A stretch of 64,000 nucleotides of DNA from Pseudomonas sp. Irchel 3E13 (GCF_900187455.1 NZ_FYDX01000023.1:33133-97132); one strand, 5' to 3'. Shown: positions 41,940-53,215, counted from the first letter of the stretch. The notes: a model not told the origin generated them from the sequence alone. Translations and numbers: made by a program.

Positions 41940-42863
41940 TTACAGCGCCCGCAGCCAGGTCACGTCCTCGGCGTGGCTGACCTCGATGGGCGCGATGGAC
42001 GGCAATGCCTGGAGGAAGCCTTCGATGTCGTCCAGTTGCACCACCGCGTTGATCGCCGGCCGGCCTTTGCCGGGGCGCACGCGTACCGGTTGGCGGCGAT
42101 AGCGCGACAGGCTGCTGGCGATTTCCTCGACGCTGGCCTGCTCCAGCACCAGCCGGCCCTGGGCGAAGGCGAACGCGTTGCTGGCGGTGATCGGCAGCAG
42201 CGTCGGCCCGCGGTCGAGCAGGGTGCTGGCGACCTGGCCGGCCTTCAGCACCAGCGCGCCTTGCGCGTTGTCGACCCGCACCGAGCCGCGCTCGACGCTG
42301 ACGCGCAACTCCCGTGCATCCCGCGCCACCACGAAGCGCGTGCCCAGTACGCTGACGCGAGCGAGCCCGGCGTCCACTGCGAAGGTGCGCGCGGCCTCGT
42401 GGGCAACATCGAAAATCGCCTGGCCCTGCAGCAGCCAGACCTGACGTCGGCCCTGGTCGAACTGCACGCGCAGGCGGGTATCGGCATCCAGGTACAGCTC
42501 GCTGCCGTCGGGCAGGCGCTCGCGACGGCGCTCGCCGATTACCGTGACATAGGTCTGCTCGAATTCGCCGCGCCCGCCGAACAGGCGCCAGGTCAGGCCG
42601 ACCGCCAGCAACCCCAGCAGGCCCAAGGCCCCGCGACGCAACACCGTGCGCCGACCGTGCTGACGCTCCAGCTCCCCGGCCAGCGCCTGGGTGCTGGCGG
42701 TGGAAGAAAAGTCGCCCCACAGGTCGCAGAACGCCTGGTACTCGGCGGCATGTCGCGGGTCGGCGTCGAGCCACTGGCGCAAGCGCTGGCGCTCAGGGTG
42801 ATCGTCCGGCAGGTGCATCAGCCGGGTGAACCAACGGGCGGCCTGTTCGCGAACGCTGCTCAT
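41940..42863 (-). CDS. FecR-type sigma regulator (second system)
   Basis: A 307-residue protein. A cytoplasmic N-terminal region (REQAARWFTRLMHLPDDHPE, then WLDADPRHAAEYQAFCDLWG) is followed by one membrane helix (LRRGALGLLGLLAVGLTWRL near 75-95). The periplasmic FecR domain reads VIGERRRERLPDGSELYLDA, VWLLQGQAIFDVAHEAARTF and VSVLGTRFVVARDARELRVS. It transmits the state of the receptor at 39493 to the sigma factor. Its start overlaps the sigma stop by four bases. Confidence 0.88.
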   Translation of the reverse strand: MSSVREQAARWFTRLMHLPDDHPERQRLRQWLDADPRHAAEYQAFCDLWGDFSSTASTQALAGELERQHGRRTVLRRGALGLLGLLAVGLTWRLFGGRGEFEQTYVTVIGERRRERLPDGSELYLDADTRLRVQFDQGRRQVWLLQGQAIFDVAHEAARTFAVDAGLARVSVLGTRFVVARDARELRVSVERGSVRVDNAQGALVLKAGQVASTLLDRGPTLLPITASNAFAFAQGRLVLEQASVEEIASSLSRYRRQPVRVRPGKGRPAINAVVQLDDIEGFLQALPSIAPIEVSHAEDVTWLRAL

Positions 42864-43372
42864 GGCATCAGCCTCTCGCGGGCGGCACGCAGGTCGAGCA
42901 GGGCGCGGATCAAGTGACGTTCGACGGCGCTGAGGCTGATGCCGAGCATGCGCGCGATGTCCGGTTGGCGATGGCCTTCGATTCGTGCCAGCCAGAACAC
43001 CTCGCGGCAGCGGGCGGGCAGGCAATTGATGACCCGTTGCAGAGCTTCAAGGCGCTGCTGCATGTCGGCCAGGTGTTCGGCGGACGGGGCAAAGTGCTCG
43101 CCGTCGGACTCGTAGGCCGCAGCCAGGCCCTCGGATTCGTCCAGCGAGCAGAAACGCCCGCTCACCCGGAAATGGTCGATCAACACCGTCTGCGCGACGC
43201 GGCGCAGGTAAGCGTTGGGTTGGTCGATGCGGGTCTGGCGGTCGGCCAGCAGGTAGCGGATGAACGCGTCATGCAGCACGTCATAGGCCAGTTGCATGCA
43301 ACCGGTCCGCCGCCCGAGGCTCAGCAGCAGATCGGTATAGGCCCAGCGCAGATCGATTCGATTCCAGTTCAT
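42860..43372 (-). CDS. ECF sigma factor, FecI type (second system)
   Basis: A 170-residue ECF sigma factor. Region 2 is residues 10-75 (YTDLLLSLGRRTGCMQLAYD, then PNAYLRRVAQTVLIDHFRVS). Region 4 is about 110-165 (INCLPARCREVFWLARIEGH, then PDIARMLGISLSAVERHLIR). The ATG at 43372 is used rather than an upstream TTG. It heads the operon sigma, FecR, receptor, in mirror orientation to the system at 29.2-33.1 kb. A Fur-like site lies 76 bases upstream. Confidence 0.88.
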   Translation of the reverse strand: MNWNRIDLRWAYTDLLLSLGRRTGCMQLAYDVLHDAFIRYLLADRQTRIDQPNAYLRRVAQTVLIDHFRVSGRFCSLDESEGLAAAYESDGEHFAPSAEHLADMQQRLEALQRVINCLPARCREVFWLARIEGHRQPDIARMLGISLSAVERHLIRALLDLRAARERLMP

Positions 43373-43447
43373 GCTGCCCGACAATCCCCACAGCCCGCCG
43401 GGGCTCCGGCGGGTGACGGGAGGATAATGATCCGACAGGCTTTGCGC

Positions 43448-43467
43448 AAATAGGAATCACTATCATA
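43448..43467. promoter_or_regulatory. Fur-box-like site before the second ECF sigma gene
   Basis: AAATAGGAATCACTATCATA, read on the minus strand as TATGATAGTGATTCCTATTT, resembles the Fur consensus GATAATGATAATCATTATC. It lies upstream of the sigma gene in its promoter zone, consistent with iron repression. Confidence 0.5.
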
Positions 43468-43481
43468 AGCGCGACTGACGG

Positions 43482-43835
43482 TCAGCGTTGCGGGCGGCGG
43501 TTGCTCGTCTTGCTGGCGGATGGACGCGGCCGCCGCCGTTCCAGCAGCACCAGCCGCAGGGCCTTGGCCAGCAACGCGCCGAGAATGCAGCCGGCGGCGG
43601 TGGCGATGATTTGCAGCAACAAGCCGAGCCCGCTGACCAGGGTCATGGCCTGAACCCAGGTGATCACTTCCGGCCACAGCGCCAGCCACAAGGCGATGAA
43701 GCCCAGCACCAGGTCGTACCAGCGACCGCTGACGCCTGCCGGGCGATAGCCGCGCACGAACAGGATGAAAGCGCTGAAGGCCATGGCCAGCAGCACGGTG
43801 CCGAAGGTCTGGCTAAGGGCGTCGGGTCCGGACAT
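43482..43835 (-). CDS. Small membrane protein of unknown function
   Basis: A 117-residue protein with about three hydrophobic segments (FGTVLLAMAFSAFILFVRGY, YDLVLGFIALWLALWPEVIT and LLQIIATAAGCILGALLAKA) and an Arg/Pro-rich basic tail. I do not recognise a family. It lies four bases after the NAD(P)-binding protein gene, so they are probably cotranscribed. The good spacing and membrane-protein composition support it as real. Confidence 0.65.
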   Translation of the reverse strand: MSGPDALSQTFGTVLLAMAFSAFILFVRGYRPAGVSGRWYDLVLGFIALWLALWPEVITWVQAMTLVSGLGLLLQIIATAAGCILGALLAKALRLVLLERRRPRPSASKTSNRRPQR

Positions 43836-43839
43836 GGGA

Positions 43840-44451
43840 TTAACCTCCGTTGCGGGCGCGCAGGCGCAGGCATTGATGACGGTGCAGGCCGAGGCGTACT
43901 TCGTCCATCAGCGCTTCGGCGCAGTCGAAGGCGCGCTGGGCGTCGGGGTTGCCAGTGGCCGCCGTGCCGCTGAAGTCATCGACCCGCAAACCGTCGACCA
44001 GCGCCGGCGCTTCCACCAGCGTCCAGTCCAGGCCGCTGGCCTCCAGGCTGCGGCGCAGGCCGGCGCCGAGGGCTTCGTCATCGGCGGTGTCGGCGTCCAC
44101 CAGCCATTGCCAATGACCGATCAGCAGCAGTTTCGGCACGCCGGCGCGGCCCAGGCTCAGGGCGCCGTCGATCAGATGACCGCATTGCACCGGCAGGTCG
44201 TCCTGCAACTCGCCGCCGAGGCAGGCGAACACCACGTCGAGCCCGGCGATGGCGCGGTTCACCGTCGGTGCCGAGTCGAGGCTGCCGAGCTTGCAGCGCA
44301 GGCCGGGGCGGGCGGTCAGTTGGTTGAGGTCGTCGAGCACGGCGGTGACTTCGTGCTGGCGGTGCAGCGCGGCGGCGATCAGCGCCTGGCCGAAGCTGTC
44401 GTGGGGCAGGAACACACCCAGTTTCAGGCGCGGGGTTTCGAGGTTGTGCAT
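43840..44451 (-). CDS. NAD(P)-binding, NmrA/atypical SDR-like protein
   Basis: A 203-residue protein with an atypical-SDR pattern: LGVFLPHDSFGQALIAAALH in place of the usual TGATG loop, GLDVVFACLGGELQDD near residue 70, and LEASGLDWTLVEAPALVDG near 140 (typical SGLDWTIVRP-like segment). The glycine-rich cofactor loop is weakly preserved, so nucleotide binding is uncertain. I start at ATG 44451 with GGGAGG upstream. It forms a two-gene operon with the small membrane protein. No substrate can be inferred. Confidence 0.7.
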   Translation of the reverse strand: MHNLETPRLKLGVFLPHDSFGQALIAAALHRQHEVTAVLDDLNQLTARPGLRCKLGSLDSAPTVNRAIAGLDVVFACLGGELQDDLPVQCGHLIDGALSLGRAGVPKLLLIGHWQWLVDADTADDEALGAGLRRSLEASGLDWTLVEAPALVDGLRVDDFSGTAATGNPDAQRAFDCAEALMDEVRLGLHRHQCLRLRARNGG

Positions 44452-44659
44452 GGGGCCTCCCGAAGGTGGACGGCAGATAGGCATATCGAAGGCCGTCCAT
44501 CGTTCGAGTTCCGCCGGTGTGACGCACGGACAGGCATGGATAGACGGGATGTGGCGACTGCCGATCAGGGCGCGGGGCCACTTTTCCCGCAGCCTTGACT
44601 GGGGTCAACCGGCCAGCGCCCGCGCCACGCTAGTCTGGCGCGCACGACGAGGCCCCTTC

Positions 44660-45103
44660 ATGACCTATCCCTATCTGTTGACCCTGCACTTGCTTGCCGC
44701 GCTGATCTTTATCGGTACCGTGTTCTTCGAGGTGCTGTTTCTCGGCAGCATTCGCCGGCAATTGCCCGACCGGCTGATGATGATGCTTGAGCACGCCATC
44801 GGTCAGCGTGCCCGGCAAGTGATGCCCTGGGTGTTGCTGGTGTTGTTCGGCGCCGGGGTGGGGATGGTCCGCGAACGCTATCTGCCGTTGCTGGCGGCGC
44901 CGTGGGAATCGTCGTTCGGCACCTTGCTGGCGCTGAAGATCGTGGCCGGCGTCAGCGTGCTCGGGCATTTCCTCACGGCGCTGTGGTTGTTCCGCAGCGG
45001 CCGCATGACGGCGCGGGCGGTGACGTTCATTCATGCCAGCGTGTTCACCCATTTGCTGGTGATCGTGCTGCTGGCCAAGGGCATGTTCTTTCTGACGTGG
45101 TAA
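44660..45103 (+). CDS. CopD-like membrane protein beside nnrS
   Basis: A 147-residue inner-membrane protein with four helices. It begins MTYPYLLTLHLLAALIFIGT and has conserved histidines in helices (TLHLLAA, GHFLTAL and FIHASVFTHL), like the haem- or copper-linked CopD superfamily. It lies 13 bases before nnrS, a pairing seen in many Pseudomonas. It probably helps NnrS in membrane redox or metal handling during nitric-oxide stress. The start has ACGAGG upstream. The preceding 208-base gap holds no other feature I recognise. Confidence 0.7.
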   Translation: MTYPYLLTLHLLAALIFIGTVFFEVLFLGSIRRQLPDRLMMMLEHAIGQRARQVMPWVLLVLFGAGVGMVRERYLPLLAAPWESSFGTLLALKIVAGVSVLGHFLTALWLFRSGRMTARAVTFIHASVFTHLLVIVLLAKGMFFLTW

Positions 45104-45116
45104 GCCGGAGGCCGCG

Positions 45117-46304
45117 ATGCAAGTGATCGACCGCAACAAGGCGCTGGCTGTCACGCCACTGCTGCGCCTGGCGTTTCGCCCGTTCTTCCTCGGCGGCAGC
45201 CTGCTGGCGCTGATCGCCGTGCCGCTGTGGCTGATCGCCCTGGGCGGCAGTCTCGACTGGCAGCCGGCGGGCGGCTGGCTGGCCTGGCACCGGCATGAAT
45301 TGCTGTTCGGTTTTGGCCTGGCAATCGTCGCCGGCTTTCTGCTCACCGCCGTGCAGACCTGGACCGGCCAGTTGGGCGTGAGCGGCAAACCGCTGGCGGC
45401 GCTGGCCTTGTTGTGGCTGGCGGGGCGGGTCGCTTGGTTGGTCAATCTGCCGTTGCCCTTGCTGGCCTTGCTGGAACTGGGCTTTCCGCTGTTGCTGGCG
45501 CTGCTCATGGGCCGCAGCCTGTTGCGGGTCAAGCAGCAGCGCAATTACCCGGTGGTAGCGCTGTTGTTGCTGCTGACTCTGGTGGACGCCATCGCGATGG
45601 CCGGGTTGCTCAACGGCGACGACGGCTTGCAGCGCCAGGGCGTGCTCGGCGGGTTATGGCTGGTGGCGGCGATGATGGGGCTGATCGGCGGGCGGGTGAT
45701 TCCCTTCTTCACCCAACGCGGCCTGGGTCGCACCGCCGCAGTCGCACCCTGGCCATGGCTGGACTGGCTGTTGCTCGGCGTTTCGGCGCTGGTGGCGTTG
45801 CTGTATGCCGCGGGGCCGGCGTTGACGCCCTCGTTGTGGCTCGGCCTGCTGTTCGCCGGATTGACCCTGGGCCACGGCATTCGCCTGCTGCGCTGGCATG
45901 ATCGCGGATTGTGGCGGGTGCCGCTGCTGTGGTCGCTGCACCTGGCGTATGCCTGGCTGGTGCTGGCGTGCCTGGGCATGACCCTGTGGCATCTCGGCGT
46001 GACGCTGAATCCGAGTCAGGCAGTGCACTGCCTGACGGTGGGTGCCATGGCCGGGCTGATCCTGGCGATGATCGCCCGGGTCAGCCTTGGCCATACCGGC
46101 CGGCCATTGCAGCCGCCGGCGGGGATGAGTGTGGCGTTTGTGCTGCTGAATGTCGCCGGAGTCTCGCGGGTGTTCCTGGTGCCGTTGAATACGCCGGCCG
46201 GGCTGGGGTTGGCGGCGTTGTGCTGGGCGCTGGCGTTTGGCTTGTTCGTTCGGGGTTATGGACCAATGTTGATGCGGGCGCGGGTGGATGGGCACCCCGG
46301 CTAG
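45117..46304 (+). CDS. nnrS: NnrS family protein
   Basis: A 395-residue membrane protein with about 12 helices and the NnrS pattern. This includes LLRLAFRPFFLGGSLLALIA at the start, WHRHELLFGFGLAIVAGFLL near residue 57 (the conserved H-x-x-E...GF motif), GGRVIPFFTQRGL near 198, and AVHCLTVGAMAGLILAMIAR near 302. NnrS is a haem- and copper-containing protein that protects against nitric oxide and often sits with denitrification genes, none of which are visible here. It forms an operon with the CopD-like gene. Confidence 0.92.
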   Translation: MQVIDRNKALAVTPLLRLAFRPFFLGGSLLALIAVPLWLIALGGSLDWQPAGGWLAWHRHELLFGFGLAIVAGFLLTAVQTWTGQLGVSGKPLAALALLWLAGRVAWLVNLPLPLLALLELGFPLLLALLMGRSLLRVKQQRNYPVVALLLLLTLVDAIAMAGLLNGDDGLQRQGVLGGLWLVAAMMGLIGGRVIPFFTQRGLGRTAAVAPWPWLDWLLLGVSALVALLYAAGPALTPSLWLGLLFAGLTLGHGIRLLRWHDRGLWRVPLLWSLHLAYAWLVLACLGMTLWHLGVTLNPSQAVHCLTVGAMAGLILAMIARVSLGHTGRPLQPPAGMSVAFVLLNVAGVSRVFLVPLNTPAGLGLAALCWALAFGLFVRGYGPMLMRARVDGHPG

Positions 46305-46350
46305 CACAGCCGGTCAACTCCGAAATGCCCGGCAAGGCGAGCGCGTGTGA

Positions 46351-46695
46351 AATCAGGCCGAGCAGCGCTTTGTCGAGGCGCTTGATCGGCTGGCGAAAGA
46401 AGAGGGTGTCAGCGTCAGTCGTGAGCAACTGGTGCGCTTCGAGCCGGTGGTGTTCGACGCGGGGCTGGCCGACGCCATCGAGGCCAGCGCCCGACGCCTG
46501 GACCTGAGTCACCGGCGCATGACCTCCGGCGCCGGCCATGACGCGCAGATGATCGCCCGCATCGCTCCGACGGCAATGATCTTCGTGCCCAGCCGTGGTG
46601 GCATCAGCCACAACCCACGGGAACACACCGATGACACAGCATTGATTGACGGCGCCGAGGTGCTGCTTGAGGTAGTGGTGCGGCGGCTTTCTTGA
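46351..46695 (+). pseudogene. C-terminal remnant of an allantoate amidohydrolase/N-carbamoylase (M20 family)
   Basis: The frame encodes only the last 114 residues of a ~410-residue zinc amidohydrolase. It includes RRLDLSHRRMTSGAGHDAQM, the SGAGHDA metal-binding signature of the allantoate amidohydrolase/carbamoylase group, and IFVPSRGGISHNPREHTDDT with the final zinc His. An in-frame stop at 46348-46350 precedes it and no start with a ribosome site is found. The gene has lost its front end, perhaps by recombination after nnrS. Confidence 0.75.
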
Positions 46696-46743
46696 GTTGT
46701 TTCGAAATCCGTTGAGCTGGGTGCTCCGAGACTGTTTGCGGTC

Positions 46744-46767
46744 TTTCGCGAGCAAGCTCGCGCCCAC
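46744..46767. repeat. REP element
   Basis: TTTCGCGAGC-AA-GCTCGCGCCCAC is a REP copy with a slightly changed right flank. It lies between the amidohydrolase remnant and the OprD terminator. Confidence 0.78.
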
Positions 46768-46780
46768 ACCCGTAAACAAA

Positions 46781-46803
46781 AGCCCCCGCACCAGGCGGGG
46801 GCT
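46781..46803 (-). terminator. Intrinsic terminator of the transport operon
   Basis: AGCCCCCGC (46781-46789) pairs with GCGGGGGCT (46795-46803). Read on the minus strand the stem is followed by TTTTGTTT, a proper U-tract. It lies eight bases after the OprD stop and ends the liv-OprD operon. Confidence 0.85.
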
Positions 46804-46810
46804 CATTTCG

Positions 46811-48082
46811 TCAGAACAACGCCAGCGTGTAGTCGATGTTCACCCTCAGCTCGTTGTCATCCCGGAACGACGCCGCCGGGGCGAAGTCGTTGCGGTACCA
46901 GGCATGTCGCAAGCGTACGGCGACGTTCTTCAGCGGCCCGCTCTGCACCACATATGACAGCTCGATATCCTTCTCGCTTTCGTTCAATCCCGACCCGCCC
47001 AACGCCGTTGGCAGCTCGATATGGCTGCCGTCCAGATAGCGCAGCATGCCTTTCAGGCCGGGAACGCCCATGGCGACGAAGTCGTAGTCGTAACGGACTT
47101 GCCAGGTGCGTTGCTTGGGGTTGAGGAACTCGCTGCTCAGCGCGCCTTCGCTGACCACCATCGGCTCGGAGCCGGCGATGTAGGGCATGGAGGTGTTGCC
47201 GTTGAGCTGCATCCAGCCCAGGCCAAGGCTGTGTCCGGCCTGGCTGTAGGTGGCCATGATGCCGAAGGTGCGGTTGTCGACTTCGCCGGCCTTGGCCGGG
47301 CCGTCTTCGCGGCTGATGTGGTAGCGCACGTCGGTCTTCAGGCGACCGCCGCCCAGCGCGCGGTTGTCGATGAAGCCCACGAAGTCCTGCTTGTAAATAT
47401 CCTCCAGCTCGGCGTGGTAGTACTTGAGGGTCAGCGGCTCGGACCACTGGTAGTCGCCACCGATGTAGTTGAAGGCGTCCGACTGCGCGGCGCCGTTGAA
47501 GCGGCGGTTGGGCGCGGCGATGGAGATCTTCTGGTCGTTGGTGGAGTCGCGCTGGTTCATGCGGTCGAGGCGACCCGCGCTGAGGGTCAGGCTGTCGATG
47601 TCCTGCGACTTGATGTTCACGCCACGGAAGGTCTGCGGCAGCAGGCGCGTGGGGCTGGCGAACAGGATCGGCAGGATCGGCATCAGCGTGCCGCCCTGCA
47701 GTTCAGTCTTGGACACCTTGATCTTGCCGGTCAGGCCCAGCTCCGAGTAGTCGTCGCGGGGATGGCGGTCGGTGCTGTCGAATGGCAGCAGGCCGGTGCC
47801 GGTGCGGTCGGGGCTGGAGTCGAGCTTGATGCCGAGCAAGCCCTGGGCATCGAGGCCAAAGCCCACCGGGCCTTCGGTGTAGCCGGAGTTGAAGCGCAGG
47901 ATGAAGCCCTGGGCCCATTCGCGGGTCGCCGATTGCGCCGAGGTGCCTTTGTAGTCGCGGTCGAAGTAGTAGTTGCGGGCGGTGATGGTCGCCTTGCTGT
48001 CTTCGAAGAAGCCCTGGGCCTGGAGGACCGGGCTGAGGGCGCAAAGCGAGCCGAGGGCGACAGCGGTGTTGAGTCGGTTCAT
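46811..48082 (-). CDS. OprD-family outer-membrane porin
   Basis: A 423-residue porin. After a signal peptide (NTAVALGSLCALSPVLQAQG) it reads FFEDSKATITARNYYFDRDY and REWAQGFILRFNSGYTEGPV. It then has GLGWMQLNGNTSMPYIAGSE in the middle and AVRLRHAWYRND near the end, all typical of OprD/OpdX specific channels. These pass small carboxylic acids or amino acids. It is the last gene of the leftward transport operon, so it should admit the aromatic acid that the catabolic operon uses. A CA-rich motif precedes the gene. Confidence 0.92.
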   Translation of the reverse strand: MNRLNTAVALGSLCALSPVLQAQGFFEDSKATITARNYYFDRDYKGTSAQSATREWAQGFILRFNSGYTEGPVGFGLDAQGLLGIKLDSSPDRTGTGLLPFDSTDRHPRDDYSELGLTGKIKVSKTELQGGTLMPILPILFASPTRLLPQTFRGVNIKSQDIDSLTLSAGRLDRMNQRDSTNDQKISIAAPNRRFNGAAQSDAFNYIGGDYQWSEPLTLKYYHAELEDIYKQDFVGFIDNRALGGGRLKTDVRYHISREDGPAKAGEVDNRTFGIMATYSQAGHSLGLGWMQLNGNTSMPYIAGSEPMVVSEGALSSEFLNPKQRTWQVRYDYDFVAMGVPGLKGMLRYLDGSHIELPTALGGSGLNESEKDIELSYVVQSGPLKNVAVRLRHAWYRNDFAPAASFRDDNELRVNIDYTLALF

Positions 48083-48090
48083 GGTGTGGC

Positions 48091-48108
48091 CTTTCTTATT
48101 GTTGTTTT
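48091..48108 (-). promoter_or_regulatory. CA-rich motif before the OprD porin gene
   Basis: On the minus strand, AAAACAACAATAAGAAAG includes the ribosome site of the porin gene. It matches AANAANAA, the Hfq/Crc target pattern. A near copy precedes the binding-protein gene. Confidence 0.45.
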
Positions 48109-48114
48109 CGGGGT

Positions 48115-49251
48115 TCATTCAGGGGCGTGCAGCAGGACCCACTGTTGGTCCTTCACGGTCACCAGGGCGCGGGCGCGCTGGTCGTGACCGAAGTGGTCGG
48201 TGGCGCTGAGGTTGTAGACGCCATGGGTGCCGACCACGTCCTTGGTGCCTTCCAGCTGGTCGCGCAGGCTCTGGCGGAATTCGGCGCTACCCGGCTGGGC
48301 GGTTTTCAGTGCGGCAGGCACCGCAGCTTCGACCAGACGCATGGCGTCGTACAGGTAGGCGCCGAATGGCGACAGGCTGCCCGCGCCGTATTGCGCTTCA
48401 TAGCGCTGGGCGTAGTCGCTGGCGACGGCTTTGGACGGGTGGGTTTCCGGCAATTTGTCCCACACCACCACCGGGCCGACCGGCAGGATCGCGCCATTCA
48501 GGGCCTTGTCGCCGATGCGCAGGAAGGCCGAGTTGGCGGCGCCGTGGGTGTGGTAGATCGTGCCCTTGTAGCCGAGGCGACGCAGTTCGGTGTGGGGCAG
48601 CGCGGCCGGGGTGCCGGTGGCGCCGATCAACACGGCGTCGGGCTTGGCGCTCATGACTTTCAGGGCCTGGCCGCTGACCGAGGAATCGGTGCGGTTGAAG
48701 CGCTCGTCGCGCACCAGGGTGATGCCGGAAGCCGGCGCCAGTTCGCTGAGCACCTTGTGCCAGTCCTCGCCCCAGACGTCGTTGTAGCCGATGTAGGCGA
48801 GGGTCTTCACTCCGGCTTCTTTCATGTGCTCGATCAGGGCTTCGGCCATCAGCGTGTTGGTCTGGGCGATGGTGAAGATCCACTGTTGCTCGCCGCTCGG
48901 CGGCGTGTAAGGAGCGAGGGCGATCTGCGCGGTGTGGCTTTCCTTGGCGATCTGCGCCACGGCCGCCGAGGTGGGCACGGTGGTGGAGCCGATCAGCAGA
49001 TCCACCTGGTTTTCGCTGACCAGCTTGCGCGCGTTCTTCGCCGCGGCGGTGCTGTCGCTGCCGTCGTCGAGGACCACGTATTTCACCGCCTGGCCGGCGA
49101 TTTCCTTGGGCAGCAGGGCGATGGTGTTGCGTTCAGGAATACCCAGCGAAGCGCCGGGGCCGGTGGTGGAGAGGATCACGCCGACGGTGACGTCGGCCTG
49201 GGCGGCGGCCGACATCGCGGCGACCAGCAGCAAGGGGAGGAAGGGTTTCAT
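48115..49251 (-). CDS. Branched-chain-amino-acid-type ABC transporter binding protein
   Basis: A 378-residue periplasmic protein. It has a signal peptide (FLPLLLVAAMSAAAQA) and then VTVGVILSTTGPGASLGIPE and LVSENQVDLLIGSTTVPTSA. TLAYIGYNDVWGEDWHKVLS near residue 148 follows, the LivJ/type I fold. This subgroup commonly binds aromatic acids rather than leucine. The transporter genes livF, livM-G and livH lie upstream in the same operon, and the porin follows. It should therefore capture the substrate of the catabolic operon. Confidence 0.9.
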   Translation of the reverse strand: MKPFLPLLLVAAMSAAAQADVTVGVILSTTGPGASLGIPERNTIALLPKEIAGQAVKYVVLDDGSDSTAAAKNARKLVSENQVDLLIGSTTVPTSAAVAQIAKESHTAQIALAPYTPPSGEQQWIFTIAQTNTLMAEALIEHMKEAGVKTLAYIGYNDVWGEDWHKVLSELAPASGITLVRDERFNRTDSSVSGQALKVMSAKPDAVLIGATGTPAALPHTELRRLGYKGTIYHTHGAANSAFLRIGDKALNGAILPVGPVVVWDKLPETHPSKAVASDYAQRYEAQYGAGSLSPFGAYLYDAMRLVEAAVPAALKTAQPGSAEFRQSLRDQLEGTKDVVGTHGVYNLSATDHFGHDQRARALVTVKDQQWVLLHAPE

Positions 49252-49256
49252 GCAAG

Positions 49257-49274
49257 CTCCTGACTATTGTTGTT
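49257..49274 (-). promoter_or_regulatory. CA-rich motif before the binding-protein gene
   Basis: On the minus strand AACAACAATAGTCAGGAG overlaps the ribosome-binding site of the binding-protein gene. It has the same AACAACAATA core as the motif before the OprD gene and fits Hfq/Crc control. Confidence 0.45.
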
Positions 49275-49305
49275 ATGGCGTTGGGTGGTGCGGAAAAACC
49301 GTGTG

Positions 49306-51829
<2,524 letters not shown>

Positions 51830-51830
<1 letters not shown>

Positions 51831-52867
51831 CAGTGTTGCTCCTCGAGATGAGGGTGTTTCAGCGACAGCCACAGCAGCACCGGGATCACCAGGGTGAACA
51901 CGATGACTTCCTTGAAGGCCGAGGCGCCGAAGTTGGCGAAGCTTTCCAGCACGCCGACGAAGAACGCGCTGCAGGCGGCAATGGGGTAGCTGGCGAGGCC
52001 GCCGAAGATCGCGGCGACGAAGCCCTTGAGACTGATAAGGAAACCGGAGTCGTAATACAGCGTGGTCAGCGGCCCGATCAGCACGCCGGACACCGCGCCG
52101 ATAAACGCCGCCAGGCCGAACGCGCTCTGGCCCGCCAGTTGCGTCGGGATGCCCACCAGTTGCGCGCCGTTACGGTTCAGCGCGGTGGCGCGCAGGGCCT
52201 TGCCGTACAGGCTGTGGCCGAAGAAGGCGTAGAGCAGGCCGATCAGCGCCAGTGCGCAAGCGATCACCAGCAGGCTTTGCAGGCTTACCGGCAGGTCACC
52301 GAGCATGAAACTGGCGTCGGTCAGCGCCTGGGTGCGCACGCCCTCGGCGCCGAACATCCACAGGCTGATGCCGACCAGCGCGATGTGCACCGCCACCGAG
52401 ATGATCAGCAGCAACAGCACCGAGGTTTCCGCCACGCGCTGGTAGACCAGGCGATACAGCAGTGGGCCCAACGGCGTGACCAGGGCCAGGGTGACGACGA
52501 TCTGCAACACGCCGGGCAGGGCGGCGAGATCGAGATTGCCCAGCACCAGCCAGAGCAGCGCCGGCACGCTCAGGTAACGCAGCGCCAGGCCCGGCAGGCG
52601 CCGGTAATGGCCGTGACGCATGGCGATCGCCGCATCCAGCGTGCACGCCAGCAACGACAGGCCGATCAGCAGCCACAACGTGCCGGGCAGCAGGCCCAGT
52701 TGCAGGGTCGCCAGGGTCAGGGCGCTGTAGGTCACGAAATCGCCCTGGAACACCAGGATGGTACGGGTGACCGAGAACACCAGGACCAGCGCCAGGGCCA
52801 CCAGCGCATAAATCGCACCCGTAGTGAGGCCGTCCTGGCCGAGAAACGCCAGTATCGAGAGATCCAT
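51830..52867 (-). CDS. livH: Branched-chain-type ABC transporter permease LivH
   Basis: A 345-residue membrane protein with about eight helices and the LivH pattern. It reads QDGLTTGAIYALVALALVLV near residue 12, VFQGDFVTYSALTLATLQLG near 39 and GKALRATALNRNGAQLVGIP near 225 (the cytoplasmic loop contacting the ATPase). FVAAIFGGLASYPIAACSAF follows near 288. It is the first gene of the leftward transport operon, and its stop overlaps the next start by one base. Two palindromes related to the TetR sites lie upstream at 53058 and 53147. Confidence 0.92.
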
Positions 52868-53057
52868 GAGCAACCCTCAGCGAGCGATGGGGTAGGGAAG
52901 GCCGGGCCGCGCGGACGGGCTGTCGGTCAGGTCGGGGGGAGGCGGTAGATCGGCGGGGCGGCCGGTGCGCGCATGCGAGAACATAGTGAGATACCCAACT
53001 GTATTTTTATTGTCTTAGGGTCCAGCCCCGGTGTGGGCTGTGGGCGACCTTATCGGA

Positions 53058-53077
53058 ATACACATGCGAATGTGTAT
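53058..53077. promoter_or_regulatory. Perfect palindrome upstream of livH, probable TetR operator
   Basis: ATACACAT-GCGA-ATGTGTAT is a perfect 8-bp inverted repeat. It shares the ATACACAT half with two sites at 54021 and 54108 near the TetR gene. It lies 191 bases before livH, in an otherwise gene-free stretch (52868-53262). The adjacent TetR protein probably binds it to repress the transport operon. Confidence 0.6.
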
Positions 53078-53146
53078 GTATAGACTAGCGGGTCATGACG
53101 GAGGTTTGTCAATAGGGGGAGGGAGAAAGAGGGGGTTTTGAAATCG

Positions 53147-53168
53147 AAAGATACAGTTATGTATCTTT
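53147..53168. promoter_or_regulatory. Second palindrome upstream of livH
   Basis: AAAGATACA-GTTA-TGTATCTTT is a perfect 9-bp inverted repeat with a four-base spacer. Its ATACA...TGTAT core matches the palindrome at 53058, so it may be a second TetR site. A role as a weak terminator for the TetR gene is an alternative. Confidence 0.45.
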
Positions 53169-53215
53169 TTGCGGTTTTCAGGCGTACTGCGATGGCGTTG
53201 CGGGTCATTCGTTTT

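Noticed and set aside
39493..42774. A 1093-codon frame extending the second receptor through the FecR gene
   Set aside because: The N-terminal extension has no signal peptide and overlaps FecR in another frame; the receptor has its own signal peptide starting at 41874 or 41862.
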